From positions 1,488,001 through 1,552,000 of the forward strand of contig BSYQ01000008.1 in assembly GCA_030272585.1 (NCBI GenBank): a stretch of 64,000 bases of DNA, given 5' to 3'. The notes under the pieces are model-generated. The model saw only the letters and a program-made list of their open reading frames with translations. It was not told the origin of the DNA and made no database searches. A program made the translations under genes and the position numbers. Position 1 is the first letter of the stretch. Every line of letters begins with the position of its first letter. Origin of the DNA: Bryopsis sp. KO-2023. Taxonomy: Eukaryota > Chlorophyta > Ulvophyceae > Bryopsidales > Bryopsidaceae. This document shows, piece after piece, positions 14,366 to 26,300 of this stretch.

Positions 14366-15534
14366 ATTTCTGAACTGAAGTGAGGTCGCATGTCTTGTCA
14401 ACTGTGAAGATTTTCGTTTTGTGAACGTCATAAGGAGAGTGAGGGGGGTGGGGATCCTGCTGATTGCAGTTCGGGACGATAAAATGGACGATAGTTCTTT
14501 TGTAAAAGTGTTGGTCTTACTTTTTTAAAATTGAAATCTGGCTTCCCTCTGTTGGAAACTATGGTGTTTAGAATCCCAAGACGATCATCGACCATTAGTG
14601 AACACTGTGAATGGTTAGGGTGGGGTGAGTGAGGCATGCATACATATGTCCAGGGAGAACATGTGTAGAGTAGCTGCAGAATTTAAGCTGGTTCTATCGG
14701 CGCAAGGAAGAGTTGCAGAAGTGGTGAAATGAATTTCTTGGATTTGCTCGAGAACATCATGATGATGCTGAAAAAGATATCCTTGAGCGGGATATATTAT
14801 GCTGTAACCTGGAATAAAGAATTGATCACGTTTTCTGAATAATAGACAGTGATGGGCATTGACCTCCGATGATAGCCGGGTTCACAGAAATTTGTGGTTC
14901 AATCCTTACAAGAGAGGCTAGTCCGCCAAACAAAAGACCCACATCTCTAGACCCCTTGCTGTTGCCAGCACTGAGCTGCTGGCAAATTCCCAACTCAGCC
15001 TGATCAGGTTGTGAAACTAACCACCTCAGCCCTTTCCAAACGAAAGTGCCTGAGGGTCCAACACAGAAAACTACTCCAACACAAAAAACCACTCCAACAA
15101 CAAGATCCAACAAGGAAGCATTCGTCCACACCATCTAGTGAGTCTTGTAGACCTGCTTCAACCCCTCATCAGCCTAGCTCCACACAGGTGTAGAACCCTG
15201 TGGCGAAGAATTGGATTTTGGTAGTTCAGCACCCTTTCCCCCCCCAGCGCTCTCACACCGCTGATGGGCGCCCTGTCCAGCGCTTGGGGGGAATCGTCAT
15301 TAGTCTGAGAGCACACTCTTGTGTGAAATGTGTTTGTCATAGCCCCCACTCTTTCTAGTTAATATCCGTGAAACGAAGTCGCGCCTTTTCCTTGCAAGTC
15401 CTCGCCTGTTCGTCTTGCTTGAGCGTCTTCTGCTGCTGTTGTTCTGCACTCCAGGTAGGCCTCAGAGCGCCGCCGTTTCGCACCCTGTCCTGTTTTCTAC
15501 GACTTGGGAGTTGAGCGAACGTTTTTTTCCCAGG
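14366..15534. other. Intergenic region, no gene seen
   Basis: No coding exon is supported. It holds a short hairpin with 9-bp arms at about 14958-14981 (TTGCCAGCA / TGCTGGCAA) and two or three imperfect copies of an ACTCCAACA-containing unit at 15060-15105. A pyrimidine tract ending in CAG lies directly before the ATG of the following kinase, so an unrecognised upstream exon of that gene is possible. Confidence 0.5.
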
Positions 15535-17114
15535 ATGTCGAAATCCAAAGTGCCGGACTTCATCGAAACCTTCCAGTCCCCCAAAGTGTGGAAGTTGCCC
15601 CACCCGAGGACGCGAGTATTCTAAGAGGCGCTTCGGGTGAAGAATATTCCGCTGGTGGTCGCTCCACCACTCAAGCAGCAGAGCAAAGGATTGAAAACGG
15701 AGCTGACATTACCGGATGTTGTGGCAGACGCACCGTTCTGGACGCGATTTGTGTTCGAGGAGTTTCTAGGGAAAGGTTCCTTTGGAACCGTGTACCGAGC
15801 AAGAGATGCTGCAACTGGGGGCATGGTCGCCGTTAAGGAAATTCGTGCCCAGACGAAATCACAGGAGGCAAAAAACGAGACGGCCATGCTCCGGAGGTTA
15901 CAGGGCACGGCGTCTGTTGTCCAGCTCCACGGCCTTTATGACGACTGCGGAGAGAATGACGAGCGAGGGACAAAGACGTCGTGCCTGGTGATGGACCTGT
16001 GTGGAGGCGGCGATTTGGAGGAATTTGTCCAGATGCTCTATCCTGGACCAAACGGCTCCTTCCTTTTATAGCCAGAACCAATACTTTCCATGCATTTTGC
16101 ATTGCTATCTGTGGAACTACTGAATCAGACACAGATCAGACATCAGTAAAAGAAATGAAGAACGAGTTTGCATTTTTGCTGCAGGAGAACGGCCCTCTCA
16201 ACGACCAGCAGTTGAGTGTCGTGGCGGTGGAGGTCTTGAGGCTGGTGCAGGTTTGCCACATGGCAGGCACCCTGCATTCAGACCTCAAGGCCTCCAACAT
16301 GATGCTCTCGTCGCCAGTCAGCGGGAGACCTTGAGGACAAACCCGGAAATGCTGCAGCCTGGCTGGCTGGTGGCGACCGATCTGGGCACCGCCAGGGTCG
16401 CTGGTGAGCATCGTTTCATGTCATTTCAAACCCTCGTGTGTTTTTTCTATCCATCAAAAGTGACATGGGATGCTGGCTGGCAGGCCTGCATCTGGAAATT
16501 TTCTGATGCGCTGCAGGGTATTTTGTGCATCAGATATTTTTTCGTGTTGGATGGACTGTCGAATGATCAAAAACGCTTTGGGGCCCACGGGCCAGAATGT
16601 CAACTGGAAAATAAAAATCCCTGCCCATGCTTTCTCTTGATTCCAGGGCATCTTGTTTTTTCATGGCACAAAATACCCCTCCCAACGGAGTTGGTTTCAC
16701 TGGAGTGAGCAACAGCACCTGCAGAATTCCGCTGGATGCTTTCTGATGGTGATTTTTTTTTTTTGCTGGAATGCAGGGTTGAGACTTTCTTCCAAACCCT
16801 TGGGAACCCAAACTCACTGGGCTCCTGAGGTGTTTGGGAGAAAGTTCACCTACCCAGCAGATCTGTGGAGCACTGGGACCATGTTGTTCTCGCTCCGCAT
16901 CGGCAGGATGCCCTTCTGGGATGCCACCCAGAAGGGCAAGTTCAGATCCACCACTGAACTCCTCCGAAAGATCATGCTGGGTAGGGTGGATTCATGTGGC
17001 CAACCCAGCGACCCGCTCCTGGACGATTTCCTCCAAGGCTTGTTAGCAAAGGATGCAAGGAGGCGGCTAACCAGCGATCAGGCGTTGGACCATCCTTGGC
17101 TCAGGATGGAATGA
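15535..17114 (+). pseudogene. Serine/threonine protein kinase-like gene with an in-frame stop and a frameshift
   Basis: A nearly complete kinase domain is spread over 15535-16026, 16185-16403 and 16777-17114. It shows the glycine loop GKGSFGTVYRA, VAVKEI (Lys of subdomain II), CLVMDLCGGGDLEEF (hinge), HSDLKASN in place of HRDLKxxN (catalytic Asp present), ATDLGTA (DLG for DFG), HWAPE, the DLWSTGTMLF helix, and an end at DHPWLRME. Catalytic residues are retained, but the frame is broken twice. A TAA at 15622-15624 separates an N-terminal leader starting at ATG 15535 from the kinase domain in the same frame. Between about 16315 and 16340 the frame shifts by one between the catalytic loop and the DLG segment. 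No intron of credible size repairs either lesion. It could be a recent pseudogene, or an active gene with sequence errors or an alternative start after 15624. Confidence 0.65.
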
Positions 17115-17539
17115 GAGCCCCCCCCCTCAGGAAATCTGCTGCGAACACTCAGGGGGGGAAGCTCATTTTTGTACCATATGCTGTATTCTTTTTTGTATCA
17201 TATGCTGTATTCTTTTTTGTACACCAGTTTTTTTCTTTTCGTGAAGAAATGGGGATGGGAGATTTTTCTTTTTGGAAGGAAAAATTCATGGCCCAGTTTG
17301 AAACAGGTGACCTGGCGCCAATAAAGAAAAATGGGGTTATTTTTTGGGAAGAACAATGGTATGGGGAAAAGTGAGGGGAGACTTTTATTGATTTTGGGTG
17401 AACTGGGCAAATTCGTCCAAGGGGTTAAGAAAAGGGGGAGGGGATACGAATGGGAGAAAAAAAAATAGGCCGAGAATTTCGGTTTCTGAAACTTGAGGGT
17501 TTGGGGGATTTAGGCAGAACTAGAACAAAAAAAGAGATG

Positions 17540-17870
17540 ATTGGAAAAAGATCCGAAATATTCAGAATTAGGTGATGTGAAATTTGGAGGCTTCAGTCCA
17601 AATGAGGAAAAAAACTGAAGAAAAAAGGGGATAAAAAAAAAAAAGGAAAAACAGACAATCGGAAGAAATCCGACAAATTCAGAATTTTGTTTTTGTGAAA
17701 TTTGGATGCTTCAGTTCAAATTTGATTGTGGGGAAAGAAAAAGTATGAAGAAAAAATGGGATTAAAAAAAGAAAAACAGATGATCGGAAGAAATCCGATG
17801 AATTCAAAATTTTAGTTGTGAGAAAAAAAATGGGGGGTTCAGTCCAGATTGGACGATGGGGGAAGAGAAC
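17540..17870 (+). repeat. Degenerate tandem repeat, about 120-bp unit, about three copies
   Basis: Three successive blocks share the order: GGAA..GATCCGA or CGGAAGAAATCCGA, then ATTCAGAATT, then GTGAAATTTGG, then a CTTCAGTCCAAAT-like segment and a G/A-rich spacer. The copies begin near 17540, 17657 and 17780. They differ by many substitutions and by A-run length, so the array is old. Confidence 0.6.
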
Positions 17871-18164
17871 CTTGCTTAACCCAGCAGATGGGCAGAAAAA
17901 TGAAAAGCAAGGGAAAAAAAAAAATCAAAAAAATTTTGGTTTGGGGGATTTTTACAGTGCTGGGAGAATCAGGACAGATGGAAGGAACATATTCAGAAAA
18001 ATTTAGGGATTCATCGCTGAATCGAAAAAAAAAAGGGGAAAAAAGGGGGAAAAAAATCGAAAAAAAAAAAAAAAAAAAGAAGATAAAGATAGGAAATTTT
18101 GATACAGGTTTCAGAGGATTTTTTATTTTACCTAGATGGGCTTTTTTCTCCTGAAAATAAAAAA

Positions 18165-18218
18165 GAGGCACTGTCATTTTTGATGGGACATCACTGGGGT
18201 TTGAATCCCCTGTGCCTC
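18165..18218 (+). ncRNA. tRNA-like 54-nt fold lacking one arm
   Basis: GAGGCAC (18165-18171) pairs perfectly with GTGCCTC (18212-18218), like an acceptor stem. Just inside the 3' strand is GGGGTTTGAATCCCC, a T-arm-like hairpin with the GTTTGAATC core of a B box. Inside the 5' strand TGTC can pair with GACA around an 11-base loop. The total is 54 nt, far short of a normal tRNA, so one arm is missing. It may be a tRNA relic, the head of a SINE, or chance. No anticodon can be assigned. Confidence 0.3.
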
Positions 18219-19463
18219 AATTTCTTAGATTTCCTTTTTTCACGATGACCGGGGTGGGGAGCTACCATCCTTTCTTTTCTCTAGTTTCATGATGATGTGT
18301 AAGGTTGCTTTCTGACTGTGTTAAATCCAAAAAATATCAAGAGTCCCTGGTATATTATATGTCCATTGATTGTTTTCCCTTGATGATGTTGCAGGGTTTC
18401 TAGAAAAGATATGTTGTGATGAATGCAGGCAAGTGCAACTGTCATCATTTTCCACACTTTTGCTACATCGTTGCTATATATTTGTAAACAGATTCCAGAT
18501 TATATTTGTTCACTGATTGCAGCCACCACCCTGTGATGTTTTCCTGTCTCGTCTTTACATGTGACCAGCCACCCACAAGTTTCCATTGAAATCCTCTTCT
18601 CAAAAGAGAAATCACATTGGCTGCTTTTGAAGAACAAGAAATAAAGAAGAAAAAAAATCAAGATATCACAACCAATTCTAAACCAGGCCTTCACTACCAC
18701 AATTCCTACCACCCCCATTATTATTATTTTCCCAATCGGCACAAAATCTACCATAACCATTGATGATCTGAGCTTCTTTTCCAACAACTGGAGATTTTCT
18801 GGTCAAATTTCATCAAACAAGCTTGTTTGTTGATATTCTTAAGAATATCTTATTATATATAAAGAATATCTGACTTCTTTTTACGTTTGAGCATTTAAGT
18901 GCATCAAGTGTAAAGGAAGGGACACTATGATATTGAATATATTGAAATATTGAACACAATAGTGATGCGGAGAAGCAAGATATGAAGTGCAACGAACAAT
19001 TTGATGAAACAACTTCAGATATCAAACTTCAACATCAATCTCTTTTCATGGACATTTCAAATTTTAACCCCCAATAATATGAAGTGGAATGAACAATTTG
19101 GTGCAATATACTGCTCATTGCAAGAACTCTTAACGATGTCAGAGTAATCCTTGTTTTCGAACATTGCACAATCTGAACATGATTAAAAAAAAGGGAATAT
19201 TTCGGTTCATCACACAATTACCATCACAACCCTCTATAATTTTCTTTATTTCTCATGCAAACTAAAAATTCACAAAATGCGTTTTCTTTATTCATCAAAA
19301 AGATATTTTTCTTATTCAAGATAGGAATCTCCAAAACAAACAGTCACGATAAAATTCTTTTCATTTTCATCATCATGCTCCTCCATGATGTTCAAAATCT
19401 GATCATCAAGTATATATTCCCTGAAATTCAATTTTTTATTTTGCCACACCACTGGCAATTTTC

Positions 19464-20887
19464 CTAGTAGCAGTAGCACAATGCTTTGCTGACACCCCTC
19501 TTGAACACCAATTTGTTGCCAGCAGGGTTGAGCGGAGCCTCAGCCCACAGCCCCTTTGGACCACACCTGAAAACCACCAATAATCAACATCAGCACAGAT
19601 CCAGACGATCAAACAACAGCTGGTTCGGCTGATTTTTCACCGACAGATCAATCCAGGATTCTCACTTGCTCTGGTCGAAGCAGCAATCGAGGCTTTCGAT
19701 CGTCAAGCAGGGCTGAACCTGTCCAGCGGAGCCAGAACCACCAGTGCTTCCGCTGCCGGTGCCAGTTCCGGTGGGTGGTGGAGTGACGACGCTAGGAACC
19801 TTCACGACGTTGTCCTTGGTCGTGGAGCTTCCGACCACATCAGCTCCACACTTGGAATTGTCCTTGGGCTCTGGACAAGCGATCAAAACGCAAAACTTTG
19901 AGTCGAATGGAGAAGTCGTAAGAGGGAGCAGGAACCCAAACGAAGAGATCAATCGCTTACTGTTGCACACGACAGCCGTTGCGGTGGAGATGGACTTCGC
20001 GATGGCGACGCTCGTGGAGGACACGAAGGTCGACTGGAAGACGGAGGCGCTTCCAGATCCGCTGACACATGCCTGCGAGACAGCGAAAGCGGCGGCGCGA
20101 GCAACACCCACAGCAATAGCCTTCAGATCGGCAATGCAGAGCGCGCTCAAGTTGCCGTTGAATGCGGCGGCGACAGCCTTGCTGAAAGCCTCAGCGTAGG
20201 CAGTAGCGAACGCATCTCCCTGGGAAACTCCGAATCCGCAGCCGAAACCCTTACCATCGCAAGACACCTACGTACACCCCCCGCAAGGAAGCACATTCAC
20301 CATGGATCGTCACATTGATTATTGATTGGACCACTGCGCCACACGAACCACGAGCCTGCCAATACCTTCGCGAGCGCTTCAACGTAGACCTGTGCAAGAG
20401 CCTTGGCCACAGCGGTGGAAGCAGCTCTGACCGCGACTGGATCGCAGATCTTCACAGTGCTCAGGGCTTTCACTGCCGACTTGATGTCTGCCTGGGCCTT
20501 GGCGTGGGACTGCACCAACCAATGCCAAGAACTTACACCGACGCGGACCCTCTCCAGCGCGAAAGATCTGAACAGCAGCGTCTACGACAATCATATTGCA
20601 GATAACAGAAAAAGATAATACCGTGCAGCTTGCTCCTGCCCATCCTTTGCACTTTCCAGACTTAACGACGAGGCTCACGGACCCAAACACACTGCAAGAG
20701 TTCGAAGCAGTCTGCGAAAGCTCACGTCCTGCCATGATCAGAACCGCCGTCAGAAATCCTCCCATTGATCGAATCAGTCAGGCGACAAAAAAAAAACCCA
20801 AAAAACTCTTGGTAAAAACAAAAAAATACCTGCAAAGGCAGGAGCCGCGAGCAACAAGCAAGCAAGCGCGAAAGTAGAGATCTGCAT
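19464..20887 (-). CDS. Secreted Ala/Ser-rich, Cys-containing silk-like protein
   Basis: Six exons, 5' to 3': 20887-20830, 20728-20622, 20509-20366, 20267-19961, 19870-19666 and 19566-19464. Phases fit throughout and give 307 aa. Residues 1-19 form a signal peptide ending APAFA. The middle (about residues 60-200) consists of amphipathic Ala-rich repeats such as AVAKALAQVYVEALAKV and ATAYAEAFSKAVAAAF, broken by short Cys-containing joints. It is followed by a Pro/Thr then Gly/Ser linker (TPPPTGTGTGSGSTGG) and a Cys-rich tail ending LCYCY. Composition and layout recall structural extracellular proteins (silk-like or cell-wall proteins), but I do not recognise a named family, so any wall or matrix role is inference. 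It is transcribed divergently from a second small secreted-protein gene about 420 bp away. Confidence 0.8.
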
Positions 20888-21308
20888 GGTTTCGTGCAGT
20901 CCGTTCAATTCAAGAGTGCAAAACTGGTTGTAGGAAGAGAAGACAGAAGTGAGCAGAGGGCTGGATGCTTCAATGGAGACCGCGACGGCTTTTTATGGGG
21001 CGCAAAGCTCGTATTGGACGTGTATGGCCGAAGTACTGATGGGACCTGAACTTGTCAATTCTTGTGTGCTTCGTTTGATTGATTGATTGCAATCAATTGA
21101 CTGTGTAATGCCACTAACACTTTCCTAAGTATTGTTAATTGCGTGTGCGGGTTGGATCGGCTGGTGCGGCAGCTTGCCAGCAGCACAGACAAGACTGCAC
21201 AGCTGTGTGACCTGCAGGTCATCGAACCCTTTCTTCCGCTAGGCTTTTTCTGAGTCACGGAAAACCATTGTGTTCAAGCGCCGCCTTTGTTCATGCTTAC
21301 AGGAAGAC
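20888..21308. promoter_or_regulatory. Divergent promoter between two secreted-protein genes
   Basis: This 421-bp interval separates the ATGs of the leftward Ala-rich gene and the rightward PAN gene. On the minus strand CCATAAAAAG (20998-20989) is a good TATA-like box about 105 bases upstream of the leftward ATG, a spacing that suits a short 5' UTR. I see no equally clear box for the rightward gene. Confidence 0.5.
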
Positions 21309-21893
21309 ATGATACCAACGACAGCAACAACACTTTTGCACGTGGCGGCGGTGTTCGCGCTGTTGGCCGTGGCACATACGAGAGCATATGATGGGTCGAA
21401 CTGGGTGGATCACTCCCCAGCGCCGTCCGCGGCATGCGAAATTGAAGCCAGTTTCATCCGAGAGGGGAACACTTTCAACGACCCCAGCAAATTGCTGACA
21501 TCGTCGCCAGAAGAATGCTGCCGCAAATGTCGCGGCGACCCGAAATGCGAAAGCTGGACGCGGGATAGGAGAACTAAGGCGTGTGCGTTGAAGGATGACG
21601 TCGTGGAGCTGTGGCGCAACCACGATTTCGACAGCGGCGTGGTCGGCGGCTCTCCCGCCACCCAGGATGTGCCGATCGACGATCGGTGCATTGTCGAACG
21701 GGGCGTCGATTTTAAAGGGGAAGATATGAGGGAAGAAGACAGCGCCGACGCTGAGGAATGTTGCCGGAAGTGTGAGGAGGATTTGCTGTGCTTCTCATGG
21801 TCGAGGCATCGAAGCAATGGGAGGTGCTTTCTCAAGTCCGGAGTGCCTGCGCGTGAGGATAATTCTGGCACGGACGGTGGAATTATTTTTTGA
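21309..21893 (+). CDS. Small secreted double PAN/Apple-domain protein
   Basis: This is a single-exon gene of 194 aa. The start chosen is the ATG at 21309, which is followed directly by a signal peptide (LLHVAAVFALLAVAHTRA). Two PAN_4-like repeats follow. Repeat 1 (about residues 43-95) has ECCRKCRGDPKCESWTRD and a late Cys in KACALK. Repeat 2 (about 125-180) has ECCRKCEEDLLCFSWSRH and GRCFLKSG. The paired Cys pattern (C..CCxxC....C.....C) is typical of PAN domains, which bind carbohydrate or protein outside the cell. There is no membrane anchor after the second repeat. Lack of introns is unusual for this window. The ligand is unknown. Confidence 0.8.
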   Translation: MIPTTATTLLHVAAVFALLAVAHTRAYDGSNWVDHSPAPSAACEIEASFIREGNTFNDPSKLLTSSPEECCRKCRGDPKCESWTRDRRTKACALKDDVVELWRNHDFDSGVVGGSPATQDVPIDDRCIVERGVDFKGEDMREEDSADAEECCRKCEEDLLCFSWSRHRSNGRCFLKSGVPAREDNSGTDGGIIF

Positions 21894-23348
21894 TTTTTCA
21901 TTCAACAGGGCATAGTTCTGTTGCAAACAGAAGGATGTAGAAAAGAAAGAGCAAGAACAAGGAATGTGTATTTTAGAGTCGTTGGGTCAGAGCCCATGTT
22001 GTTTTCTTAAGAAAAAAAAGCTTTGGATCAAGGCAAGCTGATTATCGCACATTCAATGCGATAAAGTTTATGAGCCCCCATAGTTGTTTTGGTTTTTAGT
22101 TTCATTTGATTTTTTTGTCAGGAATGCTGTTTTTGAAAAATGAGGACATGTGTAATCAGTTTCGAAATGAATTTGTTCAAGTTGAGGATGTGGTCAAAAT
22201 CTTACAAGATTTGTATGGAAATTTGTTCAGATCTTTGTGCCTGCTCTGGACATGCTAACCCATTTTGTGGTTTCTTTTTAGCTTGTTGCTCTATCTCCAG
22301 CCCTAGCCCCCCTTTTGGCGCACACTCCGCTCTCTTTTGTTTCGAAGTCCTGACCGCTTGACTGCATGATAAACTTCCACCTCATAACATCGGAAACATC
22401 TTCATCCTATCAACATCCATCTAGGCCACGCAAGCAATGGACAGGGTTGTACCCCAAAAAAAACTCTTCAAAACACCAGAATCCAGTTTTCCCCTTCCCT
22501 CGTCACTTAATGATGTGCCACTGGGTGTAACAAGAGTATGTCCTTTTGAAACGAGGGCAGCTGCACTCCCCAATTCATTGAGATCATTTGCTTGCTACAA
22601 GATTCTTTTGAAGGTTCACATATATGTGCTCTGGTGTGTTCGAAAAAGAGGCAAACTGTGATGGTTGGGTAAGGTCTCGCTATTTGCAGCTGAGGGAAAA
22701 ATTTGGCTGGAGAGATTGCACAGGCTTTCGATGGAAAATGTGATGGCAAAATTGCAGTAAATTTGGCTGAGTTACAAAAGGTGATTTTGGCTATATCATT
22801 TGTTCGGGTGTCAAGTGATAGACAGACAGAAGCAGTGTACATTGTCGCTCAAGGAAAAATCATTATTGTAGACCCGACCTGCAGGCTTTTCAGGTCAATT
22901 CCAAAGCACTCGCTCTTTCTCTGAAAATTTCTTGACACCACACCATACCCCCCAAAAAGACAAAAGCCCGTCTATTTCTCCAAAAAGTCAACCTCTCAAA
23001 AAAGAAACAAAAAAATTCAATCTTCTGAATCTCATATTTTTCCTAAAAGTCAACTTCCCAAAATGAAACAAAAATTCGATCTTCTGAATCTCGAAGTGAA
23101 AATTTGAACAAACAATAATAGTTCTCCGCTGATCTGCCTGCATGGCTTTCCCGTCCCGTTATCAAGCTTGGCTATAAACATAACATATTCGAGTGTGAGG
23201 GGGTGGTGTGATCCACCAACCCCACCCCCTCTAAAAAATCTTGTAAAAAATTGTAAAAAACACTGTAAGATCTTGTTTACTACATGGTTCAGATTTTTTT
23301 CCTTTCTGTCTTTTTTTTTCTGTCTTTTTCTGCTTTTTTTTTCCGGGC
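21894..23348. other. Intergenic region, nothing recognised
   Basis: About 1.45 kb lies between the PAN gene and the 3' end of the antiporter gene. I find no exon with coding character, no inverted-repeat element and no RNA gene. It presumably holds both 3' UTRs. Two similar A-rich stretches at 22975-23100 both contain AATTCRATCTTCTGAATCTC (R = A or G) and form a short imperfect direct repeat. Confidence 0.5.
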
Positions 23349-26300
23349 TCATTCCAGGGATGTGCCTAAAGTTGACATCATCACTTCGTTGTATGCATAT
23401 GCACTGTTGGTGGATGAAATCCTCTTGAAATGTCGATCAGGATTCGTGTCCCTCCTGATGATCACCCCAGCTTCTGAAAAACCACACATATCCCTTCAAA
23501 ACCCTCAAAAGCATGAAAAGAACTGCAGCCCCCAATACAATCAACCCCCAACCCAAAAGAAGTGAGTTTGAAGCGGAGAGATGCCCTTACCTTCCAGGCT
23601 GGTGTTTCTGGGGACCTGGGTATGGATATTGACCGGGCAAGACAAAATCACCGCACCGCTCGACCCGGACCAGAATCTCCTGGCCTCGATATTCACCCCG
23701 ATATCCTCCACGAAGTAAGGCAGGATTGCTGGGGCCAACACTTCAGAAAAATCTGTCTGGGGTTCGTTTTCTGAGAAAGGGGAGAGACTGGCCGGCTGCT
23801 GAGGTGGGGTGGTTTTTAGGGAGCCGTGAAGCAGCACCAGCCCTGAAGCTTGCTCTATCACATGGTCCGGCGGAAGGAGCAGCAAATCACTTTCGTTCAG
23901 CGAATCGATGATTTCGTCGTACACTGAAGGTTTTGCCCCCACCCCAGACACACACAAACACAAGAAGAAAAATCAGGCAAGACTCCGTGGAGTGTGGTTT
24001 TCTTTCCCAGAGGAAAGGAATCAACATCTCCCCTTTTCAAGAAAAGAAAACAGAAAAAAAAGAGAAAGGAAAAAAACAAAAGAAAGAAAGATTATTGCAC
24101 CGGATGCTGTCTGAATTTTGAATCCAACACCACACACACATTTGATCGTTTCGGAGAGAATCGCCATCCGAAAACGAAACGATGCTCAAAACAAATGCAA
24201 GCTGTTGTTCACAACACAGATAAAAAAAAAGGGAAAAATCTTGGCCTGATTTTAAAATAAAAGCCATGCTACAAATAGATGCATGATTTCTCGCACTTTC
24301 TGTCGCCAGCACTTGGCATTCCCTCAAGAGAGTTCCTGACGGTGCCTCCCCCTCCATGGGATCTATTGCACCAATCACTCCAGGGCCTCTCGAAATCAAC
24401 TCAGGATGCTCCCCCTCCAGATGCTGTAATCATGATCCCCCAAAAAAACACACAAACACATCAAAAATTGAGCTATGCATTGTCTGTTCGAGGAGCAACC
24501 CCCCAAAAAGGAGAGAAAATGACGACCCATGGCTCAGCCAGATCACCAAATCATGGAAAAGGTGCAAACATCGAATTTACTCCGTGTGTTTTATTTTTTT
24601 TGTCTGAAGTTATTGCAGCCAGGATAAAAAGCTGCAGAACCCCCTCATAGGACCAGCCAAATAAGGTCGATGTGAGTGTCTTGATTACTCCTAATTCTAC
24701 CACTACGTAAACGATAGGACAGAAAATCACCTCGTCTGCCACGGTCTGTCTGACATGGCTCGCCATCAGGTTGATGAAATCGTTCATCCCATCGTGACTC
24801 CTGCGGTCAGAAGTCCGTCTTTGAAGCACAGGGCCCTACAAACATTATTATTAAATAAAACAAAAGAAATGAATGAATGAAAACTGATCGCCAAAAATGT
24901 ATGCGCTTACACAGGGAAAAAAAAAATTAAAAAAAAAGACGATTGAAACTCCGATGAGTCGAAGAATATAACAATACATATCCCAAACCAAAATAGCATG
25001 CAGCATACCATGCCTCTCTTCATGAAAAACGACGTGGCGGTTTCCACGATTTCGTGTTGCATTCCTTCGACAAAATAGACAGCAGCCAATCGAAACATGT
25101 CCAGTTCCAGCTGCTGATACTCCGGATCGCCCCCGGCGGCGCTGTGTCGAATTTTGTGCAGGAGACTGGCTGGAAGCGTCAGAATCACAGGGCCCCTGCC
25201 CAAGGAATTCAGCTCAGCATAGGCTGGCCCCATTCCAGCATGAGATTGCCCCACCAAAGCTGGCAGCAATCCGAGGACGCCCCCTTTCCCCAGAAAAAAC
25301 TCGTGTTGGCGACCTCGACTGCAGGAAAAACAAAAAAAAACATGAAAGGATTTCCTTAAGTATCATCTTGAGTTTTATTCAGGAAAAGGAAGAAACAACA
25401 GATCCTCTTGAATTTATCCAGGAAAGCAATAAAAAAAAAAAAAAAATCAGAACGCCTTTCTACTAAAATGGAAAAGTGTGTGTGCCGTTTTGTTGGAGTT
25501 TTTTCTTCTTCTTCCAGTTGATGTTTTCCAACAGCAGTTTCTATTTCAAGCCCTTCACTCCCGTTCCTCCCTTTTGAATGAGAATTCGAAAAACACAAAT
25601 GAAAATCACCGACCTGTCCGTGAAATAGCTCTTCAACAGACCACTGACGACCACATGCACGCTGCCTTGCTCCACCATTCCATTCTGACCGTCGACCAGT
25701 TCCCCTTCCGAATACATATGGAGCTTTGCTTCGCTCAACATGGATAAAAACACTTCCTGCAGATGCACCAAAAGTCCCAGCAGCAATTTTCAGAAGAAGG
25801 AAAAGAACACAGGCAAAATGCCCAACAACAACAAAAAAGGAAAAAAACGGCCCCAAAAAACAGGTTTAAAACGATTGCAAAAAAACCTATGACAGACTCA
25901 CGGAGGAAGCATTGGACATAAAGGGAACGGTTTTGAGCACATCCGAGGCGATGGGCTGCCTCCACTGAACCCCCTGTCTTTCCAGTTTTCTGACTTTTTC
26001 CTCGATGAGGTCATGCATCATTTCATGCTCGCTTTCTTCCAGCAAACCGCAGCTGGAAAGCTGTTCCACATACTGCAGCTGCTGTAGAAGGGCAGACATG
26101 GTCGCTCGATACGTCTGGATGGCTTGGAAACGCTCCGGAGCTTCAATTTCCCGATCGATGATAAAGCGCCAGACCTTTTTTTCGGAAAGAAACACAAAAA
26201 AAAAAACAGGATGAAAAAGAATTGGTATACTGGCACCTCCTCCCACCACCACATTGATTCGCTGATGAATTTTACAGGATTGAATTTACCTTTTTTTTCG

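Larger units (their letters stand above)
17115..19463. other. Intergenic region with repeats
   Basis: There is no coding sequence here. Just after the kinase, a 23-base unit containing ATATGCTGTATTC is directly repeated at about 17166-17212. From 17.45 to 18.1 kb the plus strand is purine-rich and holds a degenerate tandem array. A tRNA-like fold lies at 18165-18218, both listed separately. From 18.3 to 19.4 kb the sequence is plain AT-rich DNA with no exon-like segment. Confidence 0.6.

Noticed and set aside
15589-15627. A 39-base GT...AG segment that would remove the in-frame stop of the kinase
   Set aside because: The shortest introns I accept elsewhere in the window are about 57 bases, and the ends are poor splice sites. 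I kept the stop as a lesion.
20510-20621. Continuous open frame across intron 2 of the Ala-rich gene
   Set aside because: Reading through breaks the Ala-rich pattern and ends out of frame with the next repeat block. Splicing from 20622 to 20509 keeps phase and composition.
22703-22924. Open frame of 73 codons between the PAN and antiporter genes
   Set aside because: No homology, no splice context and no signal peptide; similar length arises by chance in AT-rich DNA.
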